Positions 1-6,548 of a stretch of DNA of 14,636 nucleotides are shown here, one piece after another. Below the pieces are notes generated by a model, which was given only the letters and a program-made list of their open reading frames with translations, did not search any database and had not been told where the DNA came from. Source of the stretch: JAQICJ01 sp041686345 (lineage in GTDB: Bacteria; Myxococcota_A; Polyangia; HGW-17); the NCBI GenBank assembly GCA_041686345.1, contig JAWLEA010000084.1, positions 1-14,636 on the forward strand. The letters run 5' to 3'. The position numbers were made by a program, and so were the translations under genes. The first letter of the stretch is position 1. Every line of letters begins with the position of its first letter.

Positions 1-10
1 TCTTAGACAT
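1..10 (-). CDS. Start of a gene cut off by the window edge
   Basis: The minus strand ends with a purine-rich AAAGGA motif followed by two adjacent ATG codons (at 13 and 10), then Ser and Lys codons. AAAGG lies 6 bases before the second ATG (position 10) and only 3 bases before the first, so 10 is the likelier start. Only three codons are visible, so no product can be named. The call rests on the ribosome binding site and start spacing alone. Confidence 0.35.
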
Positions 11-49
11 CATGATCCTTTCTGCTGAACCTAATGTCCAGCTTTTATC

Positions 50-69
50 TTGGATCATATTTGGATCAT
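50..69. repeat. Two direct TTGGATCAT repeats, 11-bp period
   Basis: TTGGATCAT occurs at 50-58 and again at 61-69 on the plus strand, so the copies are one helical turn apart. A third, inverted GGATCAT core lies at 12-18 and overlaps the ribosome binding site of the gene starting at the edge. Helically phased half-sites upstream of a gene are a common operator layout. A TTGACA hexamer (minus strand, 77-72) lies next to them, but I see no correctly spaced -10 box. A regulatory role is inference. Confidence 0.3.
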
Positions 70-197
70 CATGTCAATTCCTTTCTTGCGATCACCCTGC
101 CCGATCCGGCTTGTGATAAAATGCCGGTAGCAGCAGCAAATTTTGAAAAAATAACAATCAAGGTGATAATAATTGTAATGATATTTTTATTGCACAA
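69..197 (-). CDS. Possible small single-span membrane peptide (about 42 aa)
   Basis: Between the lipoprotein gene and the gene at the window edge, one minus-strand frame is open and ends in two consecutive TGA codons. From a TTG at 197 it would encode a hydrophobic stretch rich in Ile, Thr and Leu, followed by a small-residue segment (AAATG, SQAGSG) and a basic tail (RVIARKE). That is the layout of a one-helix membrane peptide, and the codons look coding-like. Against it, there is no ATG, no good ribosome binding site before the TTG, and the whole could be chance in AT-rich DNA. The frame also overlaps the stop region of the lipoprotein gene in a different phase, so it could be the remnant of a longer gene. 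Confidence 0.2.
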   Translation of the reverse strand: MCNKNIITIIITLIVIFSKFAAATGILSQAGSGRVIARKELT

Positions 198-210
198 TCC
201 GGCTGAATTT

Positions 211-858
211 TTAGTAAATTCTTATTTGAATTAATTCAGTTTCTTTTTTGAAAAGTGATGGTGTCAATGATTCTTGATCAGAATTGGAGGATTTTTTCTC
301 ACCGATAAAGTGGGCAGGATTGATCAAAAATTGGATCTTTGGGGTTTGCTTGCAGCTTATAATATAGCTTTTTGAAACGTAGGTGTAAAAAAGGTTGTAT
401 TTGTTTTCGCAACTTGCAATTACCTTCTGCAGGGTAGAGTTGGTGCTCAAACCTTGTCTGGTCTGGAATCTCGGTGAATAGATTCTGATTTCACCTATGG
501 TATTGTTATCAGTTCTGGGTATAACTTCAAACAATAATTTATCATCTTGATAATAAATATATTTTTTGTATTTATCTCCTTCGGCCTGATAAACTTTTTC
601 TTTTTTTTGAATGGATACAGGAACCTTGCTGAGGGGATCTCCTATTTTGAGGATTCCAATTGAATTACTGGTTATAGTTCCCAACGACTTCTTTGTTTCA
701 GATGATTTTACTGATGATTCTGATTTTTGTTGTTTGTGGTCCGACTTGGATTCAACATCAGGAAGCTTGGGATCCGGGGAGGATTCACCTGCCGGTTTGG
801 ATTTGGAACAGGCTGAAAAAAACAGAAACAGTGATAAACAAACAGCAAGATATTTCAT
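211..858 (-). CDS. Predicted lipoprotein, function unknown (215 aa)
   Basis: The N-terminus is a lipoprotein signal peptide: M-K, a hydrophobic stretch rich in Leu and Phe, then FFSAC with the lipidated Cys at residue 17. A Ser/Lys/Asp-rich flexible linker runs to about residue 60. A compact domain follows, opening with SIGILKIGDPLSKV and carrying IGEIRIYSPRFQTRQG around 121-136. This pattern resembles a class of small secreted or lipoprotein domains (an xIKIGDxLSxV opening with a later SPxFxT motif), but I cannot name the family. Cys150 and Cys169 could form a disulfide. I start at 858 because GGAG lies 6 bases upstream. An ATG at 870 would place that GGAG inside the gene and give a poorer signal peptide. 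A run of eight A on the coding strand (601-608) encodes Lys codons. It follows the triple-domain secreted protein after 60 bases. Confidence 0.8.
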   Translation of the reverse strand: MKYLAVCLSLFLFFSACSKSKPAGESSPDPKLPDVESKSDHKQQKSESSVKSSETKKSLGTITSNSIGILKIGDPLSKVPVSIQKKEKVYQAEGDKYKKYIYYQDDKLLFEVIPRTDNNTIGEIRIYSPRFQTRQGLSTNSTLQKVIASCENKYNLFYTYVSKSYIISCKQTPKIQFLINPAHFIGEKKSSNSDQESLTPSLFKKETELIQIRIY

Positions 859-874
859 GAAAATCTCCATTTTT

Positions 875-901
875 ATAATATTGGGATAAACGTAAAGGCA
901 A
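875..901 (-). promoter_or_regulatory. Weak promoter candidate before the lipoprotein gene
   Basis: On the minus strand, TTGCCT (901-896) and TATTAT (880-875) are separated by 15 bases. The -10 matches the sigma-70 consensus at 5 of 6 positions and the -35 at 4 of 6, but the spacer is short. The gene may simply be read through from its upstream neighbour. Confidence 0.22.
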
Positions 902-918
902 TTTATTTGAAAACAGTT

Positions 919-2799
919 TTAAAAATCAGGTTTACTAACTTGGGATACTGGATAGTAAGTAGATTTGATTTTTACTTTACCCTTTGGATTTTTAAAGAGA
1001 AGTCTGTTTTGGGAAGGCTTCTTTTTGAAACCGATCCAATAAACCAATTTTTTAACCTGTTTTCTATTGTTTTTGATCAGAACTCTGGTTTTTTGGTTTT
1101 TAAATGTAGAATTGAGCAAACTCCAATTCAGAGAATGAATATGGTAGGGACACCATTTGACACCTTTGCAGGAATAAGGGTTTCCCAGTTGAACCATTTT
1201 TCTCGTATTGCCTCTGCCAAAACTTTTAGCCAGTACGATACCGGGTTGGGCAGGTAATTTCATGCCAAAACTGGCATTTTGGGCCAAGGATGTATTAACT
1301 ACTATTTTGTAAACATGCCTGTATTTGAGCAAACCTGAACGACTTGGTTCAACCCCGGTTTGTCTGAGTTTTTTGCTCAGCAAACTCCGGGTGGCTTTGA
1401 CTAATCGAGGAACTATCTTTCTGATCTTTCTACCTCCCCGCAAACCTGAACGACGATCTGACCGTTTTTTGGTTGATTCCTCAGGATCTTTGGGAGGAAA
1501 TTTGGGTTTTCTATTGTGAAAACGAACTGCTGTACGGGGAACAACAGCTTTTATTTTTAATTTACCTTTGTATTTATATTTAAATTGTTTTACCGATTTC
1601 ATGAAACCAAGCCAGATTATGGCTTTACCAGCTTTTTCTTTTTCAGGAAAAGATCTGAGTTTAAATTTTCTGGCTTTGATCATTCCGGAAAGATTATACC
1701 AGCGCTCACCATCTAATTTGTAGGGACATCCCTCAAGTGAACTGCCTCTACATTCAAATCCCATGGTGGTTAATTCTTCACCACGACGATCGGTCCAGGC
1801 ATATACAAAAATTTTCTGAGGTCTGGCAGGAAATTTGGCTTGAAAAGTGCCGTAGTCCTGACTATCCAAGTCGGAAATACTAATTCTCATCCAATAATAT
1901 TCCTTGTTTCGTTTATTGACTAGTCTTTGCAAATAGTCTTTTTTGAACCAACCCTTTAAATTGCCAAAAGATTTGGCGTTTATTGATTTAAAACCAGGTT
2001 CTGATTTTTTGGTTTGAACCGGGGAAAATTCCCGAGTTTCATCTTTTTCGTCGCTGGTTACAACTTCTTTGGGCTTGGATTTGCTGTTTTTATCATGATT
2101 TTTTTCTGGTTCAGTTTCTACATCTTTTTCTGGTTTTTCGGTACTTTTTTTCGACTTGTTTTCAATTGGATTTTTTAAATCCTCAGGATTAGGCGGCAGT
2201 TCCGGTTTTTTATCGGGAAGTACCTGATACATTTGAGCACTGATGTGATCCAGTCCAAATTGTTTTTGATTGAACTGAAGATAATAGGTTGGAGGTAAAT
2301 CAGTGTCAGAACCCAACCAAATTACTGTTTTTGCTTTATATTTGGTTCGAGATCGACTGACCAGCAGAACCCTCTTATTTTTGAAAACGTCGGTAACATC
2401 GATGCTTCCAACCTTGGCAATTCCGGCCTTGGGACAAAAATGATGCTTTTTGTCCCCGTCCCATTTGCAGTTGTTATAACCGGATAGAGTTACGGCACTT
2501 CTTTTGCGCAAATTACTTTTGGCCGAAGCATAAGCCCGGGCAGGCTGTTTTTTGAGAAAGAACACACTCTCACTGAGTTTGTTGGGACCTCCACCGCCTA
2601 AAATAACCAAGCGCAGCACAAATTTACTCTTAAGCAGCTTTTTATAATCGTTGCCCAAATCTTTTTTTATCTTTTTACCCAAATCAGATTTTTCCATCTT
2701 TTCAGGGGTGGTTTTCAATTGTTTCCATTTGTTGGCTGAAACTGTTTGAGTGAATAGTCCAACAATAATAAGAGGTAAAAATATAGAAAGTTTTTTCAT
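919..2799 (-). CDS. Secreted Lys-rich protein with three copies of an unrecognised Cys-pair domain (626 aa)
   Basis: A signal peptide (MKK, hydrophobic core, cleavage probably after VSA at about residue 22) sends the protein out of the cytoplasm. It contains three diverged copies of a domain of about 130 residues, at roughly 55-195, 298-420 and 489-615. Each copy has a Pro-Ala-Arg or Pro-Ala-Gln motif (86, 325, 516), a Cys 25-28 residues later (111, 350, 544), a second Cys followed by Pro (122, 358, 550), and 38-39 residues after that a Trp-[Leu/Ile]-Gly motif (161, 396, 588). The ends of copies 2 and 3 share a G-K-[LV]-K-I-K strand. Charged linkers rich in Lys, Glu and Pro separate the copies. 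The Cys pairs could form disulfides in the periplasm. I do not recognise the family. An adhesive, polymer-binding or envelope role is only a guess. The start is supported by GGAG 8 bases upstream. The neighbours are a penicillin-binding protein and a lipoprotein. Confidence 0.85.
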   Translation of the reverse strand: MKKLSIFLPLIIVGLFTQTVSANKWKQLKTTPEKMEKSDLGKKIKKDLGNDYKKLLKSKFVLRLVILGGGGPNKLSESVFFLKKQPARAYASAKSNLRKRSAVTLSGYNNCKWDGDKKHHFCPKAGIAKVGSIDVTDVFKNKRVLLVSRSRTKYKAKTVIWLGSDTDLPPTYYLQFNQKQFGLDHISAQMYQVLPDKKPELPPNPEDLKNPIENKSKKSTEKPEKDVETEPEKNHDKNSKSKPKEVVTSDEKDETREFSPVQTKKSEPGFKSINAKSFGNLKGWFKKDYLQRLVNKRNKEYYWMRISISDLDSQDYGTFQAKFPARPQKIFVYAWTDRRGEELTTMGFECRGSSLEGCPYKLDGERWYNLSGMIKARKFKLRSFPEKEKAGKAIIWLGFMKSVKQFKYKYKGKLKIKAVVPRTAVRFHNRKPKFPPKDPEESTKKRSDRRSGLRGGRKIRKIVPRLVKATRSLLSKKLRQTGVEPSRSGLLKYRHVYKIVVNTSLAQNASFGMKLPAQPGIVLAKSFGRGNTRKMVQLGNPYSCKGVKWCPYHIHSLNWSLLNSTFKNQKTRVLIKNNRKQVKKLVYWIGFKKKPSQNRLLFKNPKGKVKIKSTYYPVSQVSKPDF

Positions 2800-2822
2800 G
2801 ACTAATTCTCCATCTATTTTTT

Positions 2823-2834
2823 CTGAATATTCAG
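2823..2834. promoter_or_regulatory. Perfect 12-bp palindrome CTGAATATTCAG
   Basis: CTGAATATTCAG reads identically on both strands and lies 24 bases before the ATG of the triple-domain secreted protein, in its 5' leader. It could bind a dimeric repressor or be chance in AT-rich DNA. It is shorter than the enterobacterial LexA box, although both begin with CTG and end with CAG. Confidence 0.3.
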
Positions 2835-2861
2835 TTGTCTGCTGGCTGTTTGTCTTCCCAT

Positions 2862-2867
2862 CTTATA
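2862..2867 (-). promoter_or_regulatory. Possible -10 box (TATAAG) before the secreted protein gene
   Basis: The minus strand reads TATAAG, matching the -10 consensus at 5 of 6 positions, about 62 bases before the ATG. I found no convincing -35 hexamer at 16-18 bases. It would give the secreted protein and lipoprotein genes a promoter separate from the upstream penicillin-binding protein gene. Confidence 0.22.
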
Positions 2868-2884
2868 ACAAAACCAAAGTCTTG

Positions 2885-2922
2885 AAAATTGTAACATGTA
2901 TTTGAAATAATCCCAGTTACAA
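2885..2922 (-). terminator. Inverted repeat after the penicillin-binding protein gene
   Basis: A 7-bp perfect stem (TTGTAAC with GTTACAA, 2916-2922 and 2889-2895) begins three bases after the stop codon, has a 20-base loop and is followed on the minus strand by TTTTC. The stem is AT-rich, the loop long and the T-tract short, so it would be a weak terminator at best. Confidence 0.28.
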
Positions 2923-2924
2923 AA

Positions 2925-5366
2925 TTATCGGTCGTTGGAACTCTCCTCAGAATTCTCATTTTCTTTAAAAGGAACATTTTTTTGAGGAGGTTTATATTTT
3001 GGTTTTACGCTTTTTTTGTAGACAAATTCCGGAGTATCATCAAGATACTTACCGGTTTTATATGACCTGAGGGGCAGTTCTCGCTGAGGATAGTACCTGG
3101 CTGCATCATACATGAATCTACCCAATAAAACTGCCGTGGTCATATGGGCAGCATCGTCATAGCCCAATTGTCGTTCATATTTTTCATCTCCCATCCAGGC
3201 AGTTACCGACCAGTGGGCAGAATAACCGCTGAACCAGGTATCCATGGTTTTAGAAGCTGTTCCGGTTTTGCCGGCTAATTTGAGACCGGTCTTTCTGATG
3301 GCTCCATTATGTCCCCGGGTAACAACTTGCCGAAGCAACTTTGAAGTCTTCCAGGCAGTTTTTGCAGAAATTGCCTGTGGAGGAGGTTTTTCCAACCGGT
3401 GAATCATGCGCTGGATCCTGTCAAAAGTATTGAGAGCAGGATCCTGAGGATGGCTGTTATCCACAACCACCTCACCGGAAGAATTCAAGATTCTCTTAAC
3501 AGCAACGGGTTTGATCAACTTGCCATTATTGGCAAAAATCGAAAAGCCGGTTGTCAACTCATCAATCTTTACACAACTTGCACCCAGGGCTAATCCTTTG
3601 TCAGGAATGATTTTAGTAGTAAATCCGAATCTCTTGATCCATTTTGCCACTCTTCTGGCACCAAGAGCTTGGAAAATTGTAACTGATGGAATATTTCGAG
3701 ACCAAATCAGTGCCCTTTGCAGAGTAATTTTGTGTTTTTTGATTTTCTGTACCATTTTCTCATCAAATTGAGTTTCATATTGATAATTTCTCAACCTCCA
3801 TCTTTGTCCGGTGGCCGGATCAATAATGGAGTAGGGAATATCGGAAAACTTCTTTTTGATTGACCAACCCTTGTCAAGTGCAAGACTGTAATAAAAAGGC
3901 TTATAAGTTGAACCAGGCTGCCGGCAAGCCTGTACCGCCCGATTATAACTGCTCAGATCAAAATCTGTCCCTCCAACCATGGCAACTATATAACCTGAAT
4001 CATTATCCCTGGCATAGATTGAACTTTGTACTCTGGGGATCTGTTCAAGTTTGCAGGTATAACTTTTATCTTGTGAATTCTTTTTGACGGTGCGAAAAAA
4101 AACTACATCACCTTTTGATAAAGCCCGACGGGCATCCGCCAATTTCTTATCATTAACTCCGGTGTTTTTATCGAAATGAGTGGCCCAATCCAGATGGCGC
4201 AAAGGAATAATACAGTGATATCCACCCGCTCTGACCTCGGCTTCTCGGGAACTGACACTGGTGACAACTCCCAAGTAATCGGTCTCAGACAACAATCCTT
4301 TTTCTCCATATAAATCTTTTGTTTTTTTTATAAATTCTATTACTTCTTTATTTTCCAATTTTTTCTCTGGGCCTCTCCATCCCTGGCGTTTATCCTGCCA
4401 TCTAGCCATCTCTTCGACATTTTTTCTGGCCTGATACTGCACATAGGGGCGAACTGTTGTCTGTACCCGATAACCACCTTTCTTAAAGGCTTCCCGCCCT
4501 ATCTCATTTATAAGTTTGCGTCTGACATGTTCCGTAAAATAAGGAGTTCTTTCGTTATAATAATCCTTGCCGGAAACTACTTTCAAAGGTGCATTATTGG
4601 CCTTTTCCATGGCATCTTTGCTTATATAACCTCTCTGATACATGGATCGCAATACTGTTTCCCTTCTTTTGACGGCTTTTTGTTTATTATGATAGGGAGA
4701 ATATCTGCTTGGAGCTTGGGCCAAACCCGCCAACAAAGCCATTTGTCCCAAATCAAGATCTTGAAGGTTGGAATCATAATATTTTCTGGCAGCGGCTTTC
4801 ACTCCATAAGCTCCTCTGCCTAGATAAATAAGATTCAAGTAAAGCTCCAGTATTTCCCGTTTGGAAAGGTTGCGTTCAAAACGGAGCGCCAAAATCACCT
4901 CTCTTATTTTGCGGTCAAAAGTTCGTTCTCCTCCCATATAAAATTTGGCAACCTGCTGGGTTATGGTACTTCCTCCCTGTTTTATCATTCCGGCCTTCAT
5001 ATTGATTATTACAGCTCGGATCAAGCCGACCAGATCCAACGCTCCATGTTCAAAATATCTGGCATCTTCGGTAGCAATAAAGGCTTTTTGCAATTGTTTG
5101 GGGATTCTTTTGAGACTTTCCCACTCCCGCTCCATTCCACTTACTTCTGCCAATATTGTTCCATCAGCAGCAAATATCTGAGTGGAAATTGAAGCACTGT
5201 TCTTCAAAGAATCAAAATCGGGATTTTTGGTAACATCCCTGGCATAAAAGCCAAAGATGAAAGCTCCGGCCAGTCCGGCCAGAATAACAATCATCAAAAA
5301 AATAAAGAAATAGTAGGATAAAGCACTTTTAATAAAACCGCTTTTCCTCTTATTGATTACAACCAT
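2925..5366 (-). CDS. mrcA: Class A penicillin-binding protein (PBP1A type, glycosyltransferase/transpeptidase)
   Basis: This bifunctional enzyme polymerises lipid II into glycan strands and cross-links the stem peptides in the periplasm. A cytoplasmic basic N-terminus is followed by one membrane anchor (about 14-40). The GT51 glycosyltransferase domain (about 65-240) carries EDARYFEH with catalytic Glu100 and QGGSTITQQ (130-138). An OB-like insert spans about 360-445. The transpeptidase domain has all three hallmark motifs: Ser486-x-x-Lys (GSTYKP), Ser556-Arg-Asn, and Lys700-Thr-Gly. Both activities therefore look intact. The C-terminus is a hydrophilic Lys/Pro then Glu/Ser tail. At 813 residues it matches the usual PBP1A size. 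The gene lies 54 bases after recA. The start is preceded only by a weak AAGTGA, but it gives the expected short cytoplasmic N-terminus. The symbol follows the PBP1A-like layout, and mrcB or ponA naming is possible. Confidence 0.93.
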   Translation of the reverse strand: MVVINKRKSGFIKSALSYYFFIFLMIVILAGLAGAFIFGFYARDVTKNPDFDSLKNSASISTQIFAADGTILAEVSGMEREWESLKRIPKQLQKAFIATEDARYFEHGALDLVGLIRAVIINMKAGMIKQGGSTITQQVAKFYMGGERTFDRKIREVILALRFERNLSKREILELYLNLIYLGRGAYGVKAAARKYYDSNLQDLDLGQMALLAGLAQAPSRYSPYHNKQKAVKRRETVLRSMYQRGYISKDAMEKANNAPLKVVSGKDYYNERTPYFTEHVRRKLINEIGREAFKKGGYRVQTTVRPYVQYQARKNVEEMARWQDKRQGWRGPEKKLENKEVIEFIKKTKDLYGEKGLLSETDYLGVVTSVSSREAEVRAGGYHCIIPLRHLDWATHFDKNTGVNDKKLADARRALSKGDVVFFRTVKKNSQDKSYTCKLEQIPRVQSSIYARDNDSGYIVAMVGGTDFDLSSYNRAVQACRQPGSTYKPFYYSLALDKGWSIKKKFSDIPYSIIDPATGQRWRLRNYQYETQFDEKMVQKIKKHKITLQRALIWSRNIPSVTIFQALGARRVAKWIKRFGFTTKIIPDKGLALGASCVKIDELTTGFSIFANNGKLIKPVAVKRILNSSGEVVVDNSHPQDPALNTFDRIQRMIHRLEKPPPQAISAKTAWKTSKLLRQVVTRGHNGAIRKTGLKLAGKTGTASKTMDTWFSGYSAHWSVTAWMGDEKYERQLGYDDAAHMTTAVLLGRFMYDAARYYPQRELPLRSYKTGKYLDDTPEFVYKKSVKPKYKPPQKNVPFKENENSEESSNDR

Positions 5367-5420
5367 TTTTCACTTTTTAAATAACGGAGAACAAAATAAG
5401 TATAAAATAGAAAATTTATT

Positions 5421-6473
5421 TCATTTTCCAGTTTTAACATCTTTTTTGGATTTTTTATCCGTTGGCTTGGAAAGTCCGTAATGCTCTTGTAATTTATCAT
5501 AGATTTCCCTGAAAAGTTCAGGATTTTCCTTAAGCATCTCCCTGACATTATCACGACCTTGACCCAGTCTTTCTTCTCCATAAGAATACCAAGCTCCGCT
5601 TTTTTCAACGATATCTGCCTCGGATGCCAGATCCAGTACATCTCCTTCCATGCTGATTCCTTCACCGTAAATAATATCAAATTCAGCCTGCCTGAAAGGA
5701 GGGGCAATTTTATTTTTTACCACCTTGACTCTGGTTCTGTTACCTACTTTGTCGTTACCTTTTTTGATAGTGCCAATACGCCGGATATCAAGACGAACTG
5801 AAGAATAAAACTTCAGTGCTCTGCCCCCGGTAGTGGTTTCGGGACTTCCAAACATGACTCCGATTTTCATCCTGATCTGGTTGATAAAAACAACCAGGCA
5901 GTGGGAACGGGAAATACTCGCAGTTAATTTACGCATGGCATGACTCATCAATCTAGCCTGAAGACCTACATGGCTGTCGCCCATTTCTCCCTCAAGTTCA
6001 ACTTTTGGAGTAAGAGCTGCTACTGAATCGATTACAACTAGAGAAACTTCTCCACTGCTGACCAGAGTATCTGTAATTTCCAGAGCTTGCTCTCCACAAT
6101 CAGGTTGAGACACTAGCAGATTATCTGTATCAACTCCCAGATTTTTTGCATAATTGACATCGAGAGCATGCTCCGCATCAACGAACACTGCAACTCCGCC
6201 CTGTTTTTGCATATTTGCTACAATATGCAACGCAAGGGTGGTTTTGCCTGAGGATTCCGGCCCGTAAATTTCCACAACTCTGCCTCTGGGCAATCCCCCT
6301 ATTCCCAAAGCGAGATCTAATGAAAAAGAACCTGTGGGTACGACTGGAATATCATCTTTTATTTCCTGATCGCCCAATCTCATGATTGAACCTTTGCCGA
6401 ATTGTCTGTGGATGGTTTTAAGGGTTGAATCCAATGAACCTTTGGTTTTTTTGCTCTTTTTTGATCTTGCCAT
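5421..6473 (-). CDS. recA: RecA recombinase
   Basis: RecA forms filaments on single-stranded DNA, drives ATP-dependent strand exchange in recombinational repair, and usually triggers LexA self-cleavage. The 350-residue protein has Walker A GPESSGKT (71-78), the VDAEHALD segment with the catalytic Glu at 101, Walker B LVVIDS (145-150), and the DNA-binding loop L2 around GVMFGSPETTTGG (205-217). Everything expected is present. The ATG at 6473 is preferred over an in-frame TTG at 6476 because AGGAG lies 7 bases before the ATG. The C-terminal tail is basic (about six Lys in the last 15 residues), whereas the E. coli tail is acidic. The gene lies downstream of thpR, separated by a hairpin. A pncC/cinA-thpR-recA order is known from several bacterial groups. 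I found no canonical LexA box upstream. Confidence 0.98.
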   Translation of the reverse strand: MARSKKSKKTKGSLDSTLKTIHRQFGKGSIMRLGDQEIKDDIPVVPTGSFSLDLALGIGGLPRGRVVEIYGPESSGKTTLALHIVANMQKQGGVAVFVDAEHALDVNYAKNLGVDTDNLLVSQPDCGEQALEITDTLVSSGEVSLVVIDSVAALTPKVELEGEMGDSHVGLQARLMSHAMRKLTASISRSHCLVVFINQIRMKIGVMFGSPETTTGGRALKFYSSVRLDIRRIGTIKKGNDKVGNRTRVKVVKNKIAPPFRQAEFDIIYGEGISMEGDVLDLASEADIVEKSGAWYSYGEERLGQGRDNVREMLKENPELFREIYDKLQEHYGLSKPTDKKSKKDVKTGK

Positions 6474-6483
6474 CAATTATCTC

Positions 6484-6496
6484 CTGATCTGGTCAG
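6484..6496. promoter_or_regulatory. Interrupted inverted repeat CTGA-N5-TCAG before recA
   Basis: CTGATCTGGTCAG has 4-bp arms around a 5-base centre and sits just upstream of the recA ribosome binding site, overlapping its first bases. If the TATAAA at 6504-6499 (minus strand) is the -10 box, the repeat covers the predicted transcription start, where a repressor could act. No -35 consensus accompanies it. A role as an SOS operator is speculative. Confidence 0.25.
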
Positions 6497-6498
6497 AA

Positions 6499-6527
6499 TT
6501 TATAAAACCGCATTTTAGATCTGCGGT
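6499..6527 (-). terminator. Hairpin with T-tract between thpR and recA
   Basis: On the minus strand, ACCGCA (6527-6522) pairs with TGCGGT (6512-6507) across a 9-base loop, followed by TTTATA. A 6-bp stem containing four G-C pairs and a short T-tract suggest a weak intrinsic terminator or attenuator for transcription coming from thpR. The T-tract merges into TATAAA, which could also be a -10 box for recA. Confidence 0.4.
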
Positions 6528-6548
6528 AATCATTTACTGACTTTTGTT

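Noticed and set aside
102..127. CCGGC / GCCGG inverted repeat as a terminator or riboswitch
   Set aside because: The 5-bp stem has a 12-base loop and no T-tract on either strand, and I recognise no riboswitch core.
601..608. Run of eight A (coding strand) in the lipoprotein gene as a phase-variation tract
   Set aside because: A/T runs of this length are common in AT-rich coding DNA with Lys codons, unlike the C9 tract.
859..870. ATG at 870 as the lipoprotein start
   Set aside because: The GGAG ribosome binding site would fall within its first codons, and the signal peptide is better from 858.
611..1257. Plus-strand open frames opposite the lipoprotein and secreted-protein genes
   Set aside because: They are antisense to genes with signal peptides and internal repeats, have no ribosome binding sites worth noting, and carry no motifs.
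5357..5707. Overlapping minus-strand open frame inside recA
   Set aside because: It lies mostly within recA in another frame and shows no recognisable protein pattern, so it is a shadow of recA.
6474..6476. TTG start for recA one codon upstream
   Set aside because: ATG at 6473 has better codon identity and ideal spacing to AGGAG. The same reasoning moved the PP2C start from TTG 8802 to ATG 8799.
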